Below, in pieces: positions 1 through 8,891 of a stretch of DNA of 28,714 bases. The notes below the pieces were generated by a model, which saw nothing but the letters and a program-made list of their open reading frames with translations, was not told the DNA's origin and ran no database searches. Where the stretch lies: contig JBGPPG010000030.1 in assembly GCA_041488455.1 (NCBI GenBank), positions 1 through 28,714 of the forward strand. Reading direction: 5' to 3'. The DNA comes from DASQPE01 sp041488455 (GTDB lineage Bacteria; Gemmatimonadota; Gemmatimonadetes; Gemmatimonadales; GWC2-71-9). The translations under genes were made by a program, and so were the position numbers. Position 1 is the first letter of the stretch, and every line of letters begins with the position of its first letter.

Positions 1-62
1 GGAGCCGCTCGTCGTGAAGCTAGTGAAGGTGGCTCAGTGGCATGAGGCGTGTATCGCGCCCT

Positions 63-2003
63 TCACCGCGCGGCCATCGGCGCGAGCGTCGTGATCGCGT
101 CCGCCGGGTCCCCGCTCCCATCCCCCTGCGCGATGAACTTCCGGTACCACGCCTCGCCACTGAGCAACAGCCACAGCCGGTTTCCATGGTCGAGCCTTCG
201 GCCCAAATGCTCGTCCAGCAACCCCTGCACCCGGTCCGCCCGCAGATAACCGTCCCGCACCAGCGCACTCTGCCGCAGCATGCTCGCCCCGAGCTGGCGA
301 AGCTCGGTGTCCATCACGTACATGAGCGGTGACGCGAACCCCTGCTTGGGCCGGCGGAGCAGCTGGGGCGGCAGATACTTCTCCGCCAGTCGCCGCTCCA
401 GGTAGCGCAGCTTACGTCCCTTGATCTTGAGCGATACGGGCACGCGGGCCATGAACTCGGCGAGCCGGGGATCGAGGAACGGCGAGCGCGATTCCAGGCT
501 GTAGGCCATCGTGGTCCGGTCGAGGATCATCAGCGAATGCTCGGGGAGCCGGGTCGCCGCGTCTACGTACATCATCTTGTCCATCGGGTCGGTCGCGTTG
601 GGCGCCTCGTAGTGCGCCACGACGCAGGCGTCCGCCCGCCGGTCGGCGACCTCGGCCCGGAAGCGGTTGGTGTACAACCGCGCGCGCTGGCTGCCGTTGA
701 ACCAGAAATACTGAAGGCTCTCGGCATAGCGCTCGGCCCCGACCTTCGAGGCCATCAGGTCCGCCCACCTGAGCTTGTGAGTGACGCTCTTGAACGTGAA
801 TCGGTCCGGGAGCCGGCCGAGCACCCACCGGGCCACCAGGCCGCGGACGGCCTCGGGGACCTGGGCGTAGCGATCCAGCCACCGGTTCGCCGCGTAACGA
901 TCGTAGCCGCCGAACAGCTCGTCCCCGCCATCGCCGCCCAAGACCACCTTGACGTGCCGGGCCGTCATCTGGCTCAGGTGCAGCAGGCAGATCGAGAGCG
1001 GGTCGGCTGGCTCGTCCAGCGCCGTAATCAGCCGAGGCAGATCCTGGATCACGCTGGGCCGGATCTCTTCGGCGTGATGCTGGGTACCGTAGCGGGTGGC
1101 TACGGCGGCGGCCGCGGGCAGCTCGTTGAGTGACCCGTGCGGGATGCCCATCGAAAACGTGCGCAGCTCGCTCCCGACCGTCTGCGCCGCGAACGCGGCA
1201 ATGAGGGTGGAGTCGAGCCCGCCGCTCAGGAACGCACCCACCGGCACGTCGCTGACCAGATGCAGCCGGACCGCCTCGGCGAGCAGCTCTTCGACCCGCG
1301 CCAGCGTGTCGTCCTCCGAATAGGTCCACTTGGGTCCGTAGTCCAGGTCCCAGTATCGCGCCACGCTGGTGCGCCCGTTCTCCCAAACCAGATAGTGGGC
1401 GGGGGGCAGCTTCTGGATCTTCGCGAACAGCGTGTCGGGCGGGCTCACGAACCGGAGCGCGAGATACTGGTCGAGCGCGTGCGGGTTGAGCGTACGGAGC
1501 GACGAATCGTCGGCGAGAAGCGCCTTGATCTCGGAGGCGAATGTGAGCCGCCCGCCGGCCTCGGTGTAGAACAGCGGCTTCTGCCCGAAGTGATCGCGGG
1601 CGAGAAGCAGGCGACGGCGGCGCCGGTCCCACAGCGCGAACGCGAACATGCCCCGGAGACGCGGGAGGAATCGCTCGCCCTCCTCCTCGTACAGGTGGAC
1701 CAGTACCTCGGTGTCGCTGCGGGTGCGAAGGACGTGTCCGCGGGCGAGCAGGCCGTTCCGCAGCTCCGCGAAGTTGTAGATCTCGCCGTTGAAGACGAGG
1801 ACGACCGAGCCGTCCTCGTTGAACATCGGCTGATGGCCGCCGGCCAGGTCGATGATGCTCAGCCGGCGCATGCCCAGCCCGACGCCTTCCTCGATGAAGA
1901 CGCCCGAGTCGTCCGGACCGCGATGCCTGATCGCATCGCACATGCGGACGATTTCCGTCTCGGAAACCGGCGCGGACCCGACCTTGCCAGCAATGCCGCA
2001 CAT
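63..2003 (-). CDS. asnB: AsnB-family glutamine-dependent amidotransferase of the EPS locus
   Basis: Class II glutamine amidotransferase fused to an asparagine-synthetase ATP-pyrophosphatase domain, 646 aa. The start is the ATG at 2003 because it exposes the catalytic Cys2 (MCGIAG). The glutaminase domain shows RHRGPDD (27-32), NGEIYNF (72-78) and SDTEV (96-100). The synthetase domain has the PPi-loop SGGLDS at 260-265. The family moves ammonia from glutamine to an AMP-activated carboxylate, either making asparagine or, in polysaccharide loci, amidating sugar acids or lipid-linked glycans. Exosortase EPS clusters commonly carry such an amidotransferase, so a modifying role is inferred over housekeeping asparagine synthesis, though this is not proven. 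It is the last gene of the minus-strand operon: its ATG shares one base with the TAA of the upstream epimerase. All motifs look intact. Confidence 0.93.
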   Translation of the reverse strand: MCGIAGKVGSAPVSETEIVRMCDAIRHRGPDDSGVFIEEGVGLGMRRLSIIDLAGGHQPMFNEDGSVVLVFNGEIYNFAELRNGLLARGHVLRTRSDTEVLVHLYEEEGERFLPRLRGMFAFALWDRRRRRLLLARDHFGQKPLFYTEAGGRLTFASEIKALLADDSSLRTLNPHALDQYLALRFVSPPDTLFAKIQKLPPAHYLVWENGRTSVARYWDLDYGPKWTYSEDDTLARVEELLAEAVRLHLVSDVPVGAFLSGGLDSTLIAAFAAQTVGSELRTFSMGIPHGSLNELPAAAAVATRYGTQHHAEEIRPSVIQDLPRLITALDEPADPLSICLLHLSQMTARHVKVVLGGDGGDELFGGYDRYAANRWLDRYAQVPEAVRGLVARWVLGRLPDRFTFKSVTHKLRWADLMASKVGAERYAESLQYFWFNGSQRARLYTNRFRAEVADRRADACVVAHYEAPNATDPMDKMMYVDAATRLPEHSLMILDRTTMAYSLESRSPFLDPRLAEFMARVPVSLKIKGRKLRYLERRLAEKYLPPQLLRRPKQGFASPLMYVMDTELRQLGASMLRQSALVRDGYLRADRVQGLLDEHLGRRLDHGNRLWLLLSGEAWYRKFIAQGDGSGDPADAITTLAPMAAR

Positions 2004-2998
2004 TAGACCAGCCCTGCCTTCCGGTAAGCCTCGAGGGTCCGAACGACCCCCTCGTTCAAGTGAACCTTCGGCTCCCAGCCGAGAACCCGGCGCGCCCTCG
2101 ACGTGTCGAACGCCGAGTCGCTGTGGAAGAAGTCCATCCGGCGGCGGTAGATCGGCGGCGTGACGTTGAGCGCCGTGCAGACGTCTTCGACCACAGCCGC
2201 CGCCGCCAGCATGGGGGCCAGGGGCAGCCGCCACCCGAACCGCCGCTGGCCCGCCGCGCGGGCGACCGCGTCGATCAGCTCCCGCAGCGTGCACGACTCA
2301 GGCCCGGCAACGATGAGCGCCTGGCCGATGGCCCGGTCCCCCTCGGACGCGAGGTGGAAAGCCGCCACGACGTCATCCACGAACACCATGTGGCGGCGGC
2401 CTTTGCCGTCGCCGAACAGAGGGAACCGACCCGCCACCACCCCACGGAAGAGCTTCAGCAGCCGGTGATCGCGCGGGCCGTAGACATCCGCCGGCCGCAG
2501 GATGACCACGGGCAAACCGACACTCTCGTGAAAATCACGTGCCATCGCTTCGGCAGCAACCTTGGTCCGCTCGTAGACGTTCCCCGGGTGGAGGGGCGAG
2601 TCCTCGTTCGTGATCCCGAGCGACTGGTGGCCGAAGATGCCGATGGTGCTGCAGTAAACGAAGCGCTCCAGGCCCCGCGCACTGGCGGTCTCGAGCAGGC
2701 GCCGGGTGCCCCCGAGGTTGATCTCCTCGAAATACTGGTCGGTCATGCCGGCCTCGCGCATCGCCACCGCGAGGTGGTAGACGTGCGTCACGCCGTCCAT
2801 CGCGTGGGCGCAGAGCGCCGCGTCGGTCACGCTCCCCGGGAGTACGCGCACGCCCAGGCTCTCGAGCAGCTGGGCGTTGGCCTGCTCCTCAGGGCGGTTC
2901 GTGAGTCCCAGTACCACGACCTCCGCGCCGCGGCGGCGGGCGTCTTCCGCCAGGTGGGAGCCGATGAAGCCGGTGCCCCCGGTCACAAGCAGTCTCAC
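2003..2998 (-). CDS. NAD-dependent epimerase/dehydratase (extended SDR)
   Basis: 331-aa extended short-chain dehydrogenase/reductase. The N-terminal Rossmann motif TGGTGFIG is at 6-13 and the catalytic YxxxK is Y142-K146 (YERTK), preceded by CSTIGIFG around 116-123. The likely job is NAD(P)-dependent epimerisation, dehydration or reduction of a nucleotide sugar, but the substrate cannot be read from the sequence, and 3-beta-HSD-like members of the family look similar. The start is a GTG at 2998, the only one placed right before the Rossmann strand. It forms a GTGA overlap with the wecB stop, implying translational coupling. Its own stop overlaps the asnB ATG by one base. Reading frame continues upstream inside wecB, but that extension is out-of-frame wecB sequence. 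Confidence 0.9.
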   Translation of the reverse strand: MRLLVTGGTGFIGSHLAEDARRRGAEVVVLGLTNRPEEQANAQLLESLGVRVLPGSVTDAALCAHAMDGVTHVYHLAVAMREAGMTDQYFEEINLGGTRRLLETASARGLERFVYCSTIGIFGHQSLGITNEDSPLHPGNVYERTKVAAEAMARDFHESVGLPVVILRPADVYGPRDHRLLKLFRGVVAGRFPLFGDGKGRRHMVFVDDVVAAFHLASEGDRAIGQALIVAGPESCTLRELIDAVARAAGQRRFGWRLPLAPMLAAAAVVEDVCTALNVTPPIYRRRMDFFHSDSAFDTSRARRVLGWEPKVHLNEGVVRTLEAYRKAGLV

Positions 2999-4107
2999 CC
3001 GAACGCCGCCGCCAACGCAGTGGCGATCCGCTCGCTTGCGCGGCCGTCGCCGTACGGGTTCCGCCGGTGGGCCATGCGCTCGTACGCCGCGTGGTCCGAC
3101 AACAGCTCCGAGGCGGTGCCGACGATCCGCCGGGGATCGGTGCCGACGACCACCGCGGTGCCGGCCGCCACGCCCTCGGGCCGCTCTGTGACCTCGCGCA
3201 GCACGAGCACGGGCTTGCCCAGCGAGGGCGCCTCCTCCTGGATCCCGCCGCTGTCGGTCAGGATGATCGTCGCGCGGTTCATCAGGTGCACGAACTCCAG
3301 GTAATCGACCGGCTCGATCAGATGCATGACCGGCAGATCGCCGAGCAGGGCCTCCACCGGACCCTTCACCTCGGGATTCGGGTGCACCGGGAGGACGAAC
3401 TCGAGATCGGGGAAGAGGCAGGCGAGCTGGCGGATCGCCTCGCACGTCGCGCGGAGCGGGGCGCCGAAGCTCTCCCGGCGGTGCGTGGTGATCAGCACGA
3501 GCCGGCGGCCCGGGTCGAGCGCGGCAAGCACGGGATGGCGGAACTGGTAGTCCGGGCGGACCGTCTGGAGCAGCGCGTCGATGACGGTGTTGCCCGTCAT
3601 GTGGACGGCCCCGGCCGCTGTACCTTCAGCGAGAAGGTGGTCCCGCGCCTGCGCGGTCGGCGCGAAATGGATGGACGCCAGCCGGCTGATCAGGACCCTG
3701 TTCATCTCTTCGGGGAACGGCTGGTAGCGGTCGCCGGTACGGAGCCCCGCTTCCACGTGACCCGAAGGGATCTTCTCCAGATAGGCGGCGAGCGCGGCCG
3801 CGAACGCGGTCATCGTGTCGCCCTGAACCAGCAGAACGTCCGGTGCCAGCTCGCGGAGCAGCGGCGGCAGCCGCGTCAGGACGCGTCCGACGACGTCGCC
3901 GGGTGACTGACCAGGGGTCATCAGGTCGAGGTCGTGGTCGGCTTCGAGCCCGAACACCTCGAGGACCTGGTCGAGCATCTGGCGATGCTGGGCGGAAACG
4001 CAGACCACGCTCTCGAACTCCGCCGGGCGCGCCGCGAGGGCCCGCACCACCGGGGCCATCTTGATCGCCTCCGGCCGGGTGCCGAAGACGCTGAGGACCC
4101 GGATCAT
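2995..4107 (-). CDS. wecB: UDP-N-acetylglucosamine 2-epimerase (non-hydrolysing)
   Basis: 370 aa, the usual length of non-hydrolysing UDP-GlcNAc 2-epimerase, which interconverts UDP-GlcNAc and UDP-ManNAc in the cytoplasm (EC 5.1.3.14). Family signatures in order: FGTRPEAIKMAP at 8-19, QGDTMTAFA near 95-103, HVEAGLRTGD at 117-126, the active-site region THRRESFG at 208-215, and DSGGIQEEAPSLGKPV with a following TERPEG (285-312). The start ATG at 4107 overlaps the stop of the upstream deacetylase (ATGA), and the stop overlaps the epimerase GTG. The product UDP-ManNAc suggests the polymer contains ManNAc or ManNAcA. No UDP-ManNAc dehydrogenase lies in the window, so the uronic acid form is open. 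Confidence 0.96.
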   Translation of the reverse strand: MIRVLSVFGTRPEAIKMAPVVRALAARPAEFESVVCVSAQHRQMLDQVLEVFGLEADHDLDLMTPGQSPGDVVGRVLTRLPPLLRELAPDVLLVQGDTMTAFAAALAAYLEKIPSGHVEAGLRTGDRYQPFPEEMNRVLISRLASIHFAPTAQARDHLLAEGTAAGAVHMTGNTVIDALLQTVRPDYQFRHPVLAALDPGRRLVLITTHRRESFGAPLRATCEAIRQLACLFPDLEFVLPVHPNPEVKGPVEALLGDLPVMHLIEPVDYLEFVHLMNRATIILTDSGGIQEEAPSLGKPVLVLREVTERPEGVAAGTAVVVGTDPRRIVGTASELLSDHAAYERMAHRRNPYGDGRASERIATALAAAFG

Positions 4108-4979
4108 GCCGAGCCCGCGGTCCGGGGCATCTCCCGCTCGGCCCGCACATGCTCGGCGAGGGCCTCGAGGGTCACCACGGTGAAGCCGCGATCGAGCACC
4201 TGCCGCAGCACGGTCCGCAGCAGCCGGTCCTCGACGCCTTCGAAGCACGGATGGCCATAGAGGACCACGATCTCCCGCTCGGCCAGATGCCGGTCCAACA
4301 GCCCGAGGACCTCCGGCTCCGGCGTCCCGATCGCCCGGTGGTACTCCAGGAAGGGGATCGTTCGCGGCCCCGCCAGCGTCACGGGGATGGTCCAGTGGGA
4401 AAGCTCACGGCCGCCGATCACCGTGGGATGCGGCTCGCCGCCGATGGCGTCGCCGTTGTAGCGGAACCCGAGCCGATCGAGCAGGAGCATGAGCCGCTCG
4501 TCGGACCGGAACCCGGGCGCGGAGAACCCGGCCGGCCGGCCGAAGGCCTTCACAAAGTGATCGTAGGATTCCTGCACATCCGCCGCCAGCACGTCGGCCG
4601 GGAGCTCGGGGAAGCGGCGGCTCCAGACGACATGATCCATCCCGCCGTGCAGGCCCAGCTCGTGGCCCTCCGCCTGGAGCTCCTGGAGCTCGGGGATGAA
4701 CGAAAGGCCCACGGGACGGCTCAGGAGGGTTTCCAGGACGAATCGCGGCAGTCCAGTCTTCTGAATCAGGTGAATGGCTTCCATGTCGCCCAGCTTGGCG
4801 CGCGACCGCTCGAAGCCCTTGCCGAGCCATGCCCGGAGGTTGGTGGACCGCCCCAGGTTCACGAAGAACGTGTGGTGGATGCCCAGGTCGCGGCACACCT
4901 GGCGGATACGGGGGATCCCATCGGTGATGCAGACCCGGTGATCGACGTCCCAGCGAAACACGAAGAGCCGCTTAGTCAC
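4104..4979 (-). CDS. Polysaccharide deacetylase family protein, ArnD-like
   Basis: 291-aa carbohydrate esterase family 4 (NodB-fold) protein. Metal-binding residues are visible: DVD at 11-13, the HGGMDH box with H111 and H116, then SAPGFRSDE (153-161) and RYNGDAIGGEP (173-183). The long spacing and the GLHxxxDH and SAPGxRxDE motifs resemble ArnD, which deformylates undecaprenyl-phosphate-4-formamido-arabinose, more than peptidoglycan deacetylases. The substrate here is probably a lipid-linked or nascent EPS sugar. There are no other arn genes nearby, so a lipid A role is unlikely. The start is a GTG at 4979 overlapping the upstream glycosyltransferase stop (GTGA). No signal peptide is seen, so it should act at the cytoplasmic face. 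Confidence 0.85.
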   Translation of the reverse strand: MTKRLFVFRWDVDHRVCITDGIPRIRQVCRDLGIHHTFFVNLGRSTNLRAWLGKGFERSRAKLGDMEAIHLIQKTGLPRFVLETLLSRPVGLSFIPELQELQAEGHELGLHGGMDHVVWSRRFPELPADVLAADVQESYDHFVKAFGRPAGFSAPGFRSDERLMLLLDRLGFRYNGDAIGGEPHPTVIGGRELSHWTIPVTLAGPRTIPFLEYHRAIGTPEPEVLGLLDRHLAEREIVVLYGHPCFEGVEDRLLRTVLRQVLDRGFTVVTLEALAEHVRAEREMPRTAGSA

Positions 4980-6262
4980 GATGCGCTCCTCGCTCCGATT
5001 TCGCCGTAAGTCGCCTCGAACTGCTCGGCCGACCGGTCCCAGTCGAACAGGCGCAGCGCCCGCTCGCGTCCTGCCTTGCCCATGCGCTGCCGAAGCGCCG
5101 GGTCGCGGAGCAGTGCCGCGATCGCGTCGGCGAGCGCGGTTGCATCGCCGCGGGGCACGACGCGACCCGTCACTCCGTCCTCGACCACCTCGGGGAGGCC
5201 GCCGGCGTCGCTCGCCACCACCGGCACCTCGCAGCCCATCGCCTCGGCCGCGGGAATGCCGAAGCCCTCTTCCAGCGAGGGGATGACCGACACCGCAGCC
5301 GCCCGGTAATAGCGGGGCAATTCCGCGTTCGCGACCCAGCCCAGAAACGTGGTCTGCCTCGCGATGCCGCGCTCCTCTGCCAGGCGCTCGAGCTCGGGAC
5401 GCTCGAATCCGTCGCCGGCGAGCACCAGCTCGAGGTCAGGGAAAGCGGCGCTCAGTTGGGCCGCCGCTTCGATCAGAAACCGGATGCCCTTGCGGGGGAA
5501 CAGCTGGCGACAAGCGAAGATCATCCGCGGGCCGTAGGGCGCTACATCGGCGGCACCGTTGGGTGCCGGGCTGAAGCGCCGCAGGTCGGCACCGTTCAGG
5601 ACGATCCGCATCCGCTCGTCCGGCGCACCGGCTCGCAGCGCGTGCTGGCGGCAGTCCTCGGTAATCGCGGTCAATGCGTCGGCGTGCCGGAGGGTCCAGC
5701 GCAGGACCGGGCGTACGTACCAGCGAGTCGGGAAATCGTAGCCCTGCGACGGATTCACATAGACGTCGCCACCGTGCAGCGTGATGACCGACGGGATACC
5801 AAGCCGACGGCCGGCCATCACTGCGGCGGGGCCGGTCGGGATGGCCCAGTGGGCGTGGATCACGTCGGCCTGCATGCGGCGAGCCTCCACCAGCGTCGCG
5901 CGGTGCTGATGCCGGAGATATTTCCCCATGATCGCGAGACGGCTCAGCTTGCCCTTGAGACGGACCCGGCTCTGCGCCACCCGGCCATACGTGAGGTCCG
6001 GGGGCAACGAAAATGGAAAACGCACGACTTCGACACCGTCGAATTCCTCTCGCGGCGAGAGCTCCGGACGGCCCGGCGTGACGACGCAGACCGAATGGCC
6101 GCGCCGCACGAGATGGCGGTTGATATCGTGCACGTAGGTCGCGTGCGTATCCTTCGCGTGCTCCGGATACCAGTACGTGGGGCACACGATGCGGTAGCGG
6201 TTGTCTGCGCCACCTCGGCTGCGCGCAACGGGCCGTGAAGTTTCCGACCTGATCTGACTCAT
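4976..6262 (-). CDS. Glycosyltransferase family 4
   Basis: 428 aa from ATG 6262. GT-B retaining glycosyltransferase: an N-terminal acceptor domain (RIVCPTYWYP from 24, HAHWAIPTGP about 136-145, LHGGDVY 162-168) and a C-terminal nucleotide-sugar domain with RQLFPRKGIRFLIEA (252-266) and the EX7E motif E332-E340 (EGFGIPAAE). It transfers a sugar from an NDP-sugar to a growing lipid-linked oligosaccharide on the cytoplasmic membrane face; donor and linkage are unknown. It is the first gene of the five-gene minus-strand operon. The start is uncertain: neither ATG 6262 nor an upstream in-frame GTG at 6334 has a good Shine-Dalgarno sequence. The ATG was chosen as it leaves about 20 residues before the conserved domain. 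Confidence 0.92.
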   Translation of the reverse strand: MSQIRSETSRPVARSRGGADNRYRIVCPTYWYPEHAKDTHATYVHDINRHLVRRGHSVCVVTPGRPELSPREEFDGVEVVRFPFSLPPDLTYGRVAQSRVRLKGKLSRLAIMGKYLRHQHRATLVEARRMQADVIHAHWAIPTGPAAVMAGRRLGIPSVITLHGGDVYVNPSQGYDFPTRWYVRPVLRWTLRHADALTAITEDCRQHALRAGAPDERMRIVLNGADLRRFSPAPNGAADVAPYGPRMIFACRQLFPRKGIRFLIEAAAQLSAAFPDLELVLAGDGFERPELERLAEERGIARQTTFLGWVANAELPRYYRAAAVSVIPSLEEGFGIPAAEAMGCEVPVVASDAGGLPEVVEDGVTGRVVPRGDATALADAIAALLRDPALRQRMGKAGRERALRLFDWDRSAEQFEATYGEIGARSAS

Positions 6263-6380
6263 ATCCCGGGATCGAGGCGGCCGGTGGACGTCATTGGCGA
6301 CAATACCGGGACCTCCGGACGATGACTCGGGCACGCGTTCGCAGATGGTGGATGGTGAGCGGGCGTTTCACCGGTCCATC

Positions 6381-6395
6381 GGCACAAACTGTGCC
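6381..6395. repeat. Perfect 6-3-6 inverted repeat
   Basis: GGCACA-AAC-TGTGCC, perfect arms with a 3-base centre, in the divergent intergenic region. It is symmetrical like a dimeric repressor or activator site. No T-run follows directly, so it is not a clear terminator. Confidence 0.5.
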
Positions 6396-6555
6396 CTATG
6401 AGGCGCCGTTTTTCCAGCCACCGGGGTATCGTAAAGGCCCTGGAACATAAGGGCTTCCGGGGCCGCCTGGGGCGTGTGGGGCGGCGGCTCTGCGATGGGC
6501 GGCCTCGGCGGTGCCGACGCGGCTGCAGCCGTCGGGCAACGCTGGCGGTGGCGTA

Positions 6556-6573
6556 TGTTGCGTATCCGCAACA
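6556..6573. repeat. Perfect 7-4-7 inverted repeat upstream of the ATP-grasp operon
   Basis: TGTTGCG-TATC-CGCAACA, perfect 7-base arms, ending 72 bases before the ATP-grasp start codon. Position and symmetry suit an operator or a 5' leader hairpin; no T-run follows. Confidence 0.55.
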
Positions 6574-6634
6574 GGTTGGAAATCCTGGTGCCTTGGCAAG
6601 TTGCCCAATCGGTCGGGCGGGCGGCAACAGATCC

Positions 6635-6640
6635 GGAGAG
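6635..6640 (+). promoter_or_regulatory. Ribosome binding site that fixes the ATP-grasp start
   Basis: GGAGAG five bases before the ATG at 6646. It decides this start over upstream in-frame codons. Confidence 0.7.
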
Positions 6641-6645
6641 TCGCA

Positions 6646-7839
6646 ATGGGCCATGGGGCTGGGACGGGGAAGGGAGTGCCAGCGCTGGTGCTGGGCGGCG
6701 GCATTACCGTGCTCGGAGCGGTCCGGGCGCTGGGGCGCGCCGGCAATCAGGTTTTCGCTGCGTGCCCGCCACGCGACTACGCGCGGCAGTCTCGCTGGTA
6801 CCGGCCCTTGGCGCTGGCACCCTGGGACGGGCGGGGTGGCGAGCCTGTGGTCTCCGAGCTTGAACGGCTCCCGTTCGACCGCGCCGTGCTGGTGCCGTGC
6901 AGCGACCAGACCGCGCTCTGGGTGGCGGGCCTGGACGCGACCACCCGCCGGCGATTCCCCAGCAGCACCCCCAGCCGGAAGGTGTTCGATCTCCTCGTGG
7001 ACAAGTCACGGTTTGCCGATCTGCTCGACGAGGCGGGCGTGCCGCACCCGTACACGCGGCGCCTCGCGGCGGCGGACGATCTCGCGGACCTTGAGTCGCG
7101 TCCCGGTCAGGTGATCTTTCTCAAGCCGGTGGAATCGCAGTCGTTCTTCCGGCGGTTCGGCGTCAAGGCGTTCCACGTGCGCGATCGCGCCGAGGCCGAG
7201 GCGCGCTGGCGCGAGTCACAAGCGGCTGGTCTCGAGCTGGTGCTTCAGGAATACATCCAGGGCCCCGCCACGGCCCACGTGTTCATCGACGGGTTCCGCG
7301 ACCGGACCGGCGTCGTCCGAGCCTGGTTTCCGCGCCGACGGCTCCGCATGTTCCCGCCCGACTTCGGGAACAGCTCCGCGATGGTGAGTCTCCCGCTCGC
7401 CGATGCGCAGCCCGCGATCGACAGCCTCGCCCGGTTGCTGGAGCACCTGGAGTATCGCGGCGTCTTCAGCGCCGAGTTCAAATGGGACGCGCGGGACCGG
7501 CGGTTCAAGCTGCTCGAGGTGAACCCTCGCGCCTGGTGGTACGTGGAGTACGCGGCGTGGTGCGGCGTGAACGTGCTGCGACTCGCCTGGCTGGACGCGC
7601 TCGAGCAGCCGGTCCCTGACGTGACCCGCTACCGGGTCGGCCGGCGGTGTGTCTATCCCTCGTACGACGCCGCCGCCTGGCGCGCCATGCCACCCGGTGC
7701 GCGGCCCAGCCGCCTGGGCCTGTACCGGTCATGGCTCGGTGCGCGGCAGCCGGTGTTCCAGCTCGGCGATCCGATGCCCGGCATTCGGGACTTCCTCTCC
7801 CGCGCCGGTACAGCCCTCCGCAAGCGAGTGCGTCGATGA
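6646..7839 (+). CDS. ATP-grasp family carboxylate-amine ligase-like protein
   Basis: 397 aa. The N-terminal VLVLGGG-type pre-ATP-grasp Rossmann segment (VPALVLGGGITVLGAVRAL, 11-29) is followed by an ATP-grasp fold: K160 in FLKP, the hinge-like QEYIQG (201-206), acidic SAEFK (275-279) and the metal-binding EVNPRAWW (291-298). The family joins a carboxylate to an amine, thiol or amino acid through an acyl-phosphate; relatives include D-aspartate ligase-like enzymes. The exact substrate is not recognisable. It heads a three-gene operon, joined by ATGA overlap to the acyltransferase gene. The context suggests adding an amino-acyl or similar group to a sugar precursor or to a small metabolite handled by the next two enzymes. 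The start is supported by GGAGAG at good spacing. Confidence 0.85.
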   Translation: MGHGAGTGKGVPALVLGGGITVLGAVRALGRAGNQVFAACPPRDYARQSRWYRPLALAPWDGRGGEPVVSELERLPFDRAVLVPCSDQTALWVAGLDATTRRRFPSSTPSRKVFDLLVDKSRFADLLDEAGVPHPYTRRLAAADDLADLESRPGQVIFLKPVESQSFFRRFGVKAFHVRDRAEAEARWRESQAAGLELVLQEYIQGPATAHVFIDGFRDRTGVVRAWFPRRRLRMFPPDFGNSSAMVSLPLADAQPAIDSLARLLEHLEYRGVFSAEFKWDARDRRFKLLEVNPRAWWYVEYAAWCGVNVLRLAWLDALEQPVPDVTRYRVGRRCVYPSYDAAAWRAMPPGARPSRLGLYRSWLGARQPVFQLGDPMPGIRDFLSRAGTALRKRVRR

Positions 7840-8891
7840 AGTCAGGCATCGCGGTCCGCCCGCTCACCGACACGGATTACGAAGCGTGGAACGATCTTGC
7901 CGCCAGGTCGCCGGAGGGGAGCATCTACGCCACCCCCGAGTACCTCGCTGCCCTGTGCGAGGCCACCGGCGGTGAGTTCCGCATTCTTGGCGCGTTTCGC
8001 GGCGATGAGCTGGTGGGCGGCGTTCCGGTGTACGAGGAGTCCGGCCGGTGGGGGAAGGTGGTCTCCAGCCGGCTTCTGCTCTATTACTGCGGTCCAGTCC
8101 TGCGGAGCTATGAGACCAAGTACCCCTCCCAGCGGACGGCGCGGCAGCTGAAGATTCTGGAGGCGCTCGTCGAAGCGCTCGACGCCCGCTCCTATGCCCG
8201 GCTCCGGCTCCGCGCCCGAAGTCCGCTGGCCGACGTTCGCGCGTTTCAGGTCCGCGGGTGGCGGGCGTGGCCAACATACAGCTACGTCGTGCCGATCGCG
8301 GACGTCGCGGCCCAGCGGGAGCGCATCGAGCATAACCTCCGCCGCCTGATCGATCGTTGCGCGCGCCAGGATATCGTTTTCACCGACGACGACGATTTCG
8401 ACAGTTTCTTCGCGGTGCATCTTCAGCTGCACGAGCGGAAGGGTGCGCCGCTCTATCTCCCGCGAGCCGCGTTCGAGCGGTATTTCCGCCGGCTCAAGGC
8501 CGCGGGGTTGTGTCGCCTGTTCCACGCCCGGCTCCCCGAAGGTCTTTCCATCGCGTCACAGCTCACCCTTCTCGGCCGGCACCCCGTCGTGCACACGGTC
8601 TGTGCCGGCGCCCACGCCGACCACCTGAACCTCGGCGCGAGCGCCTACCTTCGGTGGAAGTCGTTCGAGGCGCTCGCCGCGCTTGGCTACCAGGGCAACG
8701 ATCTCACCGACGCTGCGCTCAACCCCGTCACTCATTTCAAGAGCCAGCTGGGAGGGGACCTGCACACCAACTTCGTGATCGAGCGCCCCGAGGCGGCGAC
8801 GCTGGTGATCGCCGAGCGAGTGAGCGCGATCTCGCGTCGCGCACGCCGGTTCGCGGGCGCCGCGGTACGGCGGTTGATCCGTCGCGGATGA
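7836..8891 (+). CDS. FemAB/BioF2-like GNAT acyltransferase
   Basis: 351 aa, resembling the GNAT domain group found in FemAB-like proteins of exosortase EPS loci (Acetyltransf_6 type). Visible: an N-terminal half with WNDLAARSPEGSIYATPEYL (19-38) and GGVPVYEESGRWGKVV, and a C-terminal half with the characteristic IASQLTLLGRHPVVHTVCAG followed by HLNLGASAYLRWKSFEAL and YQGNDLTDAALNPVTHFKSQLGG. Such proteins transfer acyl or aminoacyl groups from CoA or charged carriers to amino sugars or peptides. The acceptor here is unknown; N-acylation of an EPS amino sugar is inferred. Both ends overlap neighbours by four bases (ATGA), so translation is coupled to the ATP-grasp and ThDP genes. The C-terminus is very basic (ARRFAGAAVRRLIRRG). 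Confidence 0.85.
   Translation: MKSGIAVRPLTDTDYEAWNDLAARSPEGSIYATPEYLAALCEATGGEFRILGAFRGDELVGGVPVYEESGRWGKVVSSRLLLYYCGPVLRSYETKYPSQRTARQLKILEALVEALDARSYARLRLRARSPLADVRAFQVRGWRAWPTYSYVVPIADVAAQRERIEHNLRRLIDRCARQDIVFTDDDDFDSFFAVHLQLHERKGAPLYLPRAAFERYFRRLKAAGLCRLFHARLPEGLSIASQLTLLGRHPVVHTVCAGAHADHLNLGASAYLRWKSFEALAALGYQGNDLTDAALNPVTHFKSQLGGDLHTNFVIERPEAATLVIAERVSAISRRARRFAGAAVRRLIRRG

Larger units (their letters stand above)
6263..6645. promoter_or_regulatory. Divergent intergenic region between the GT4 operon and the ATP-grasp operon
   Basis: About 380 bp lie between head-to-head operons, so promoters for both should be here. I see no convincing gene. It holds two perfect inverted repeats (6381-6395 and 6556-6573, listed separately), a looser one at 6592-6607 (TTGGCAAGTTGCCCAA), and a T-run near 6409. 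I could not place a convincing -35/-10 pair or a sigma-54 GG-N10-GC element on either strand. If the glycosyltransferase starts at 6334, the region shrinks to about 310 bp. Confidence 0.5.

Noticed and set aside
1..62. Possible gene start to the left of the amidotransferase stop
   Set aside because: The only minus-strand ATG frame here (from 43) stops after a few codons, so nothing can be supported.
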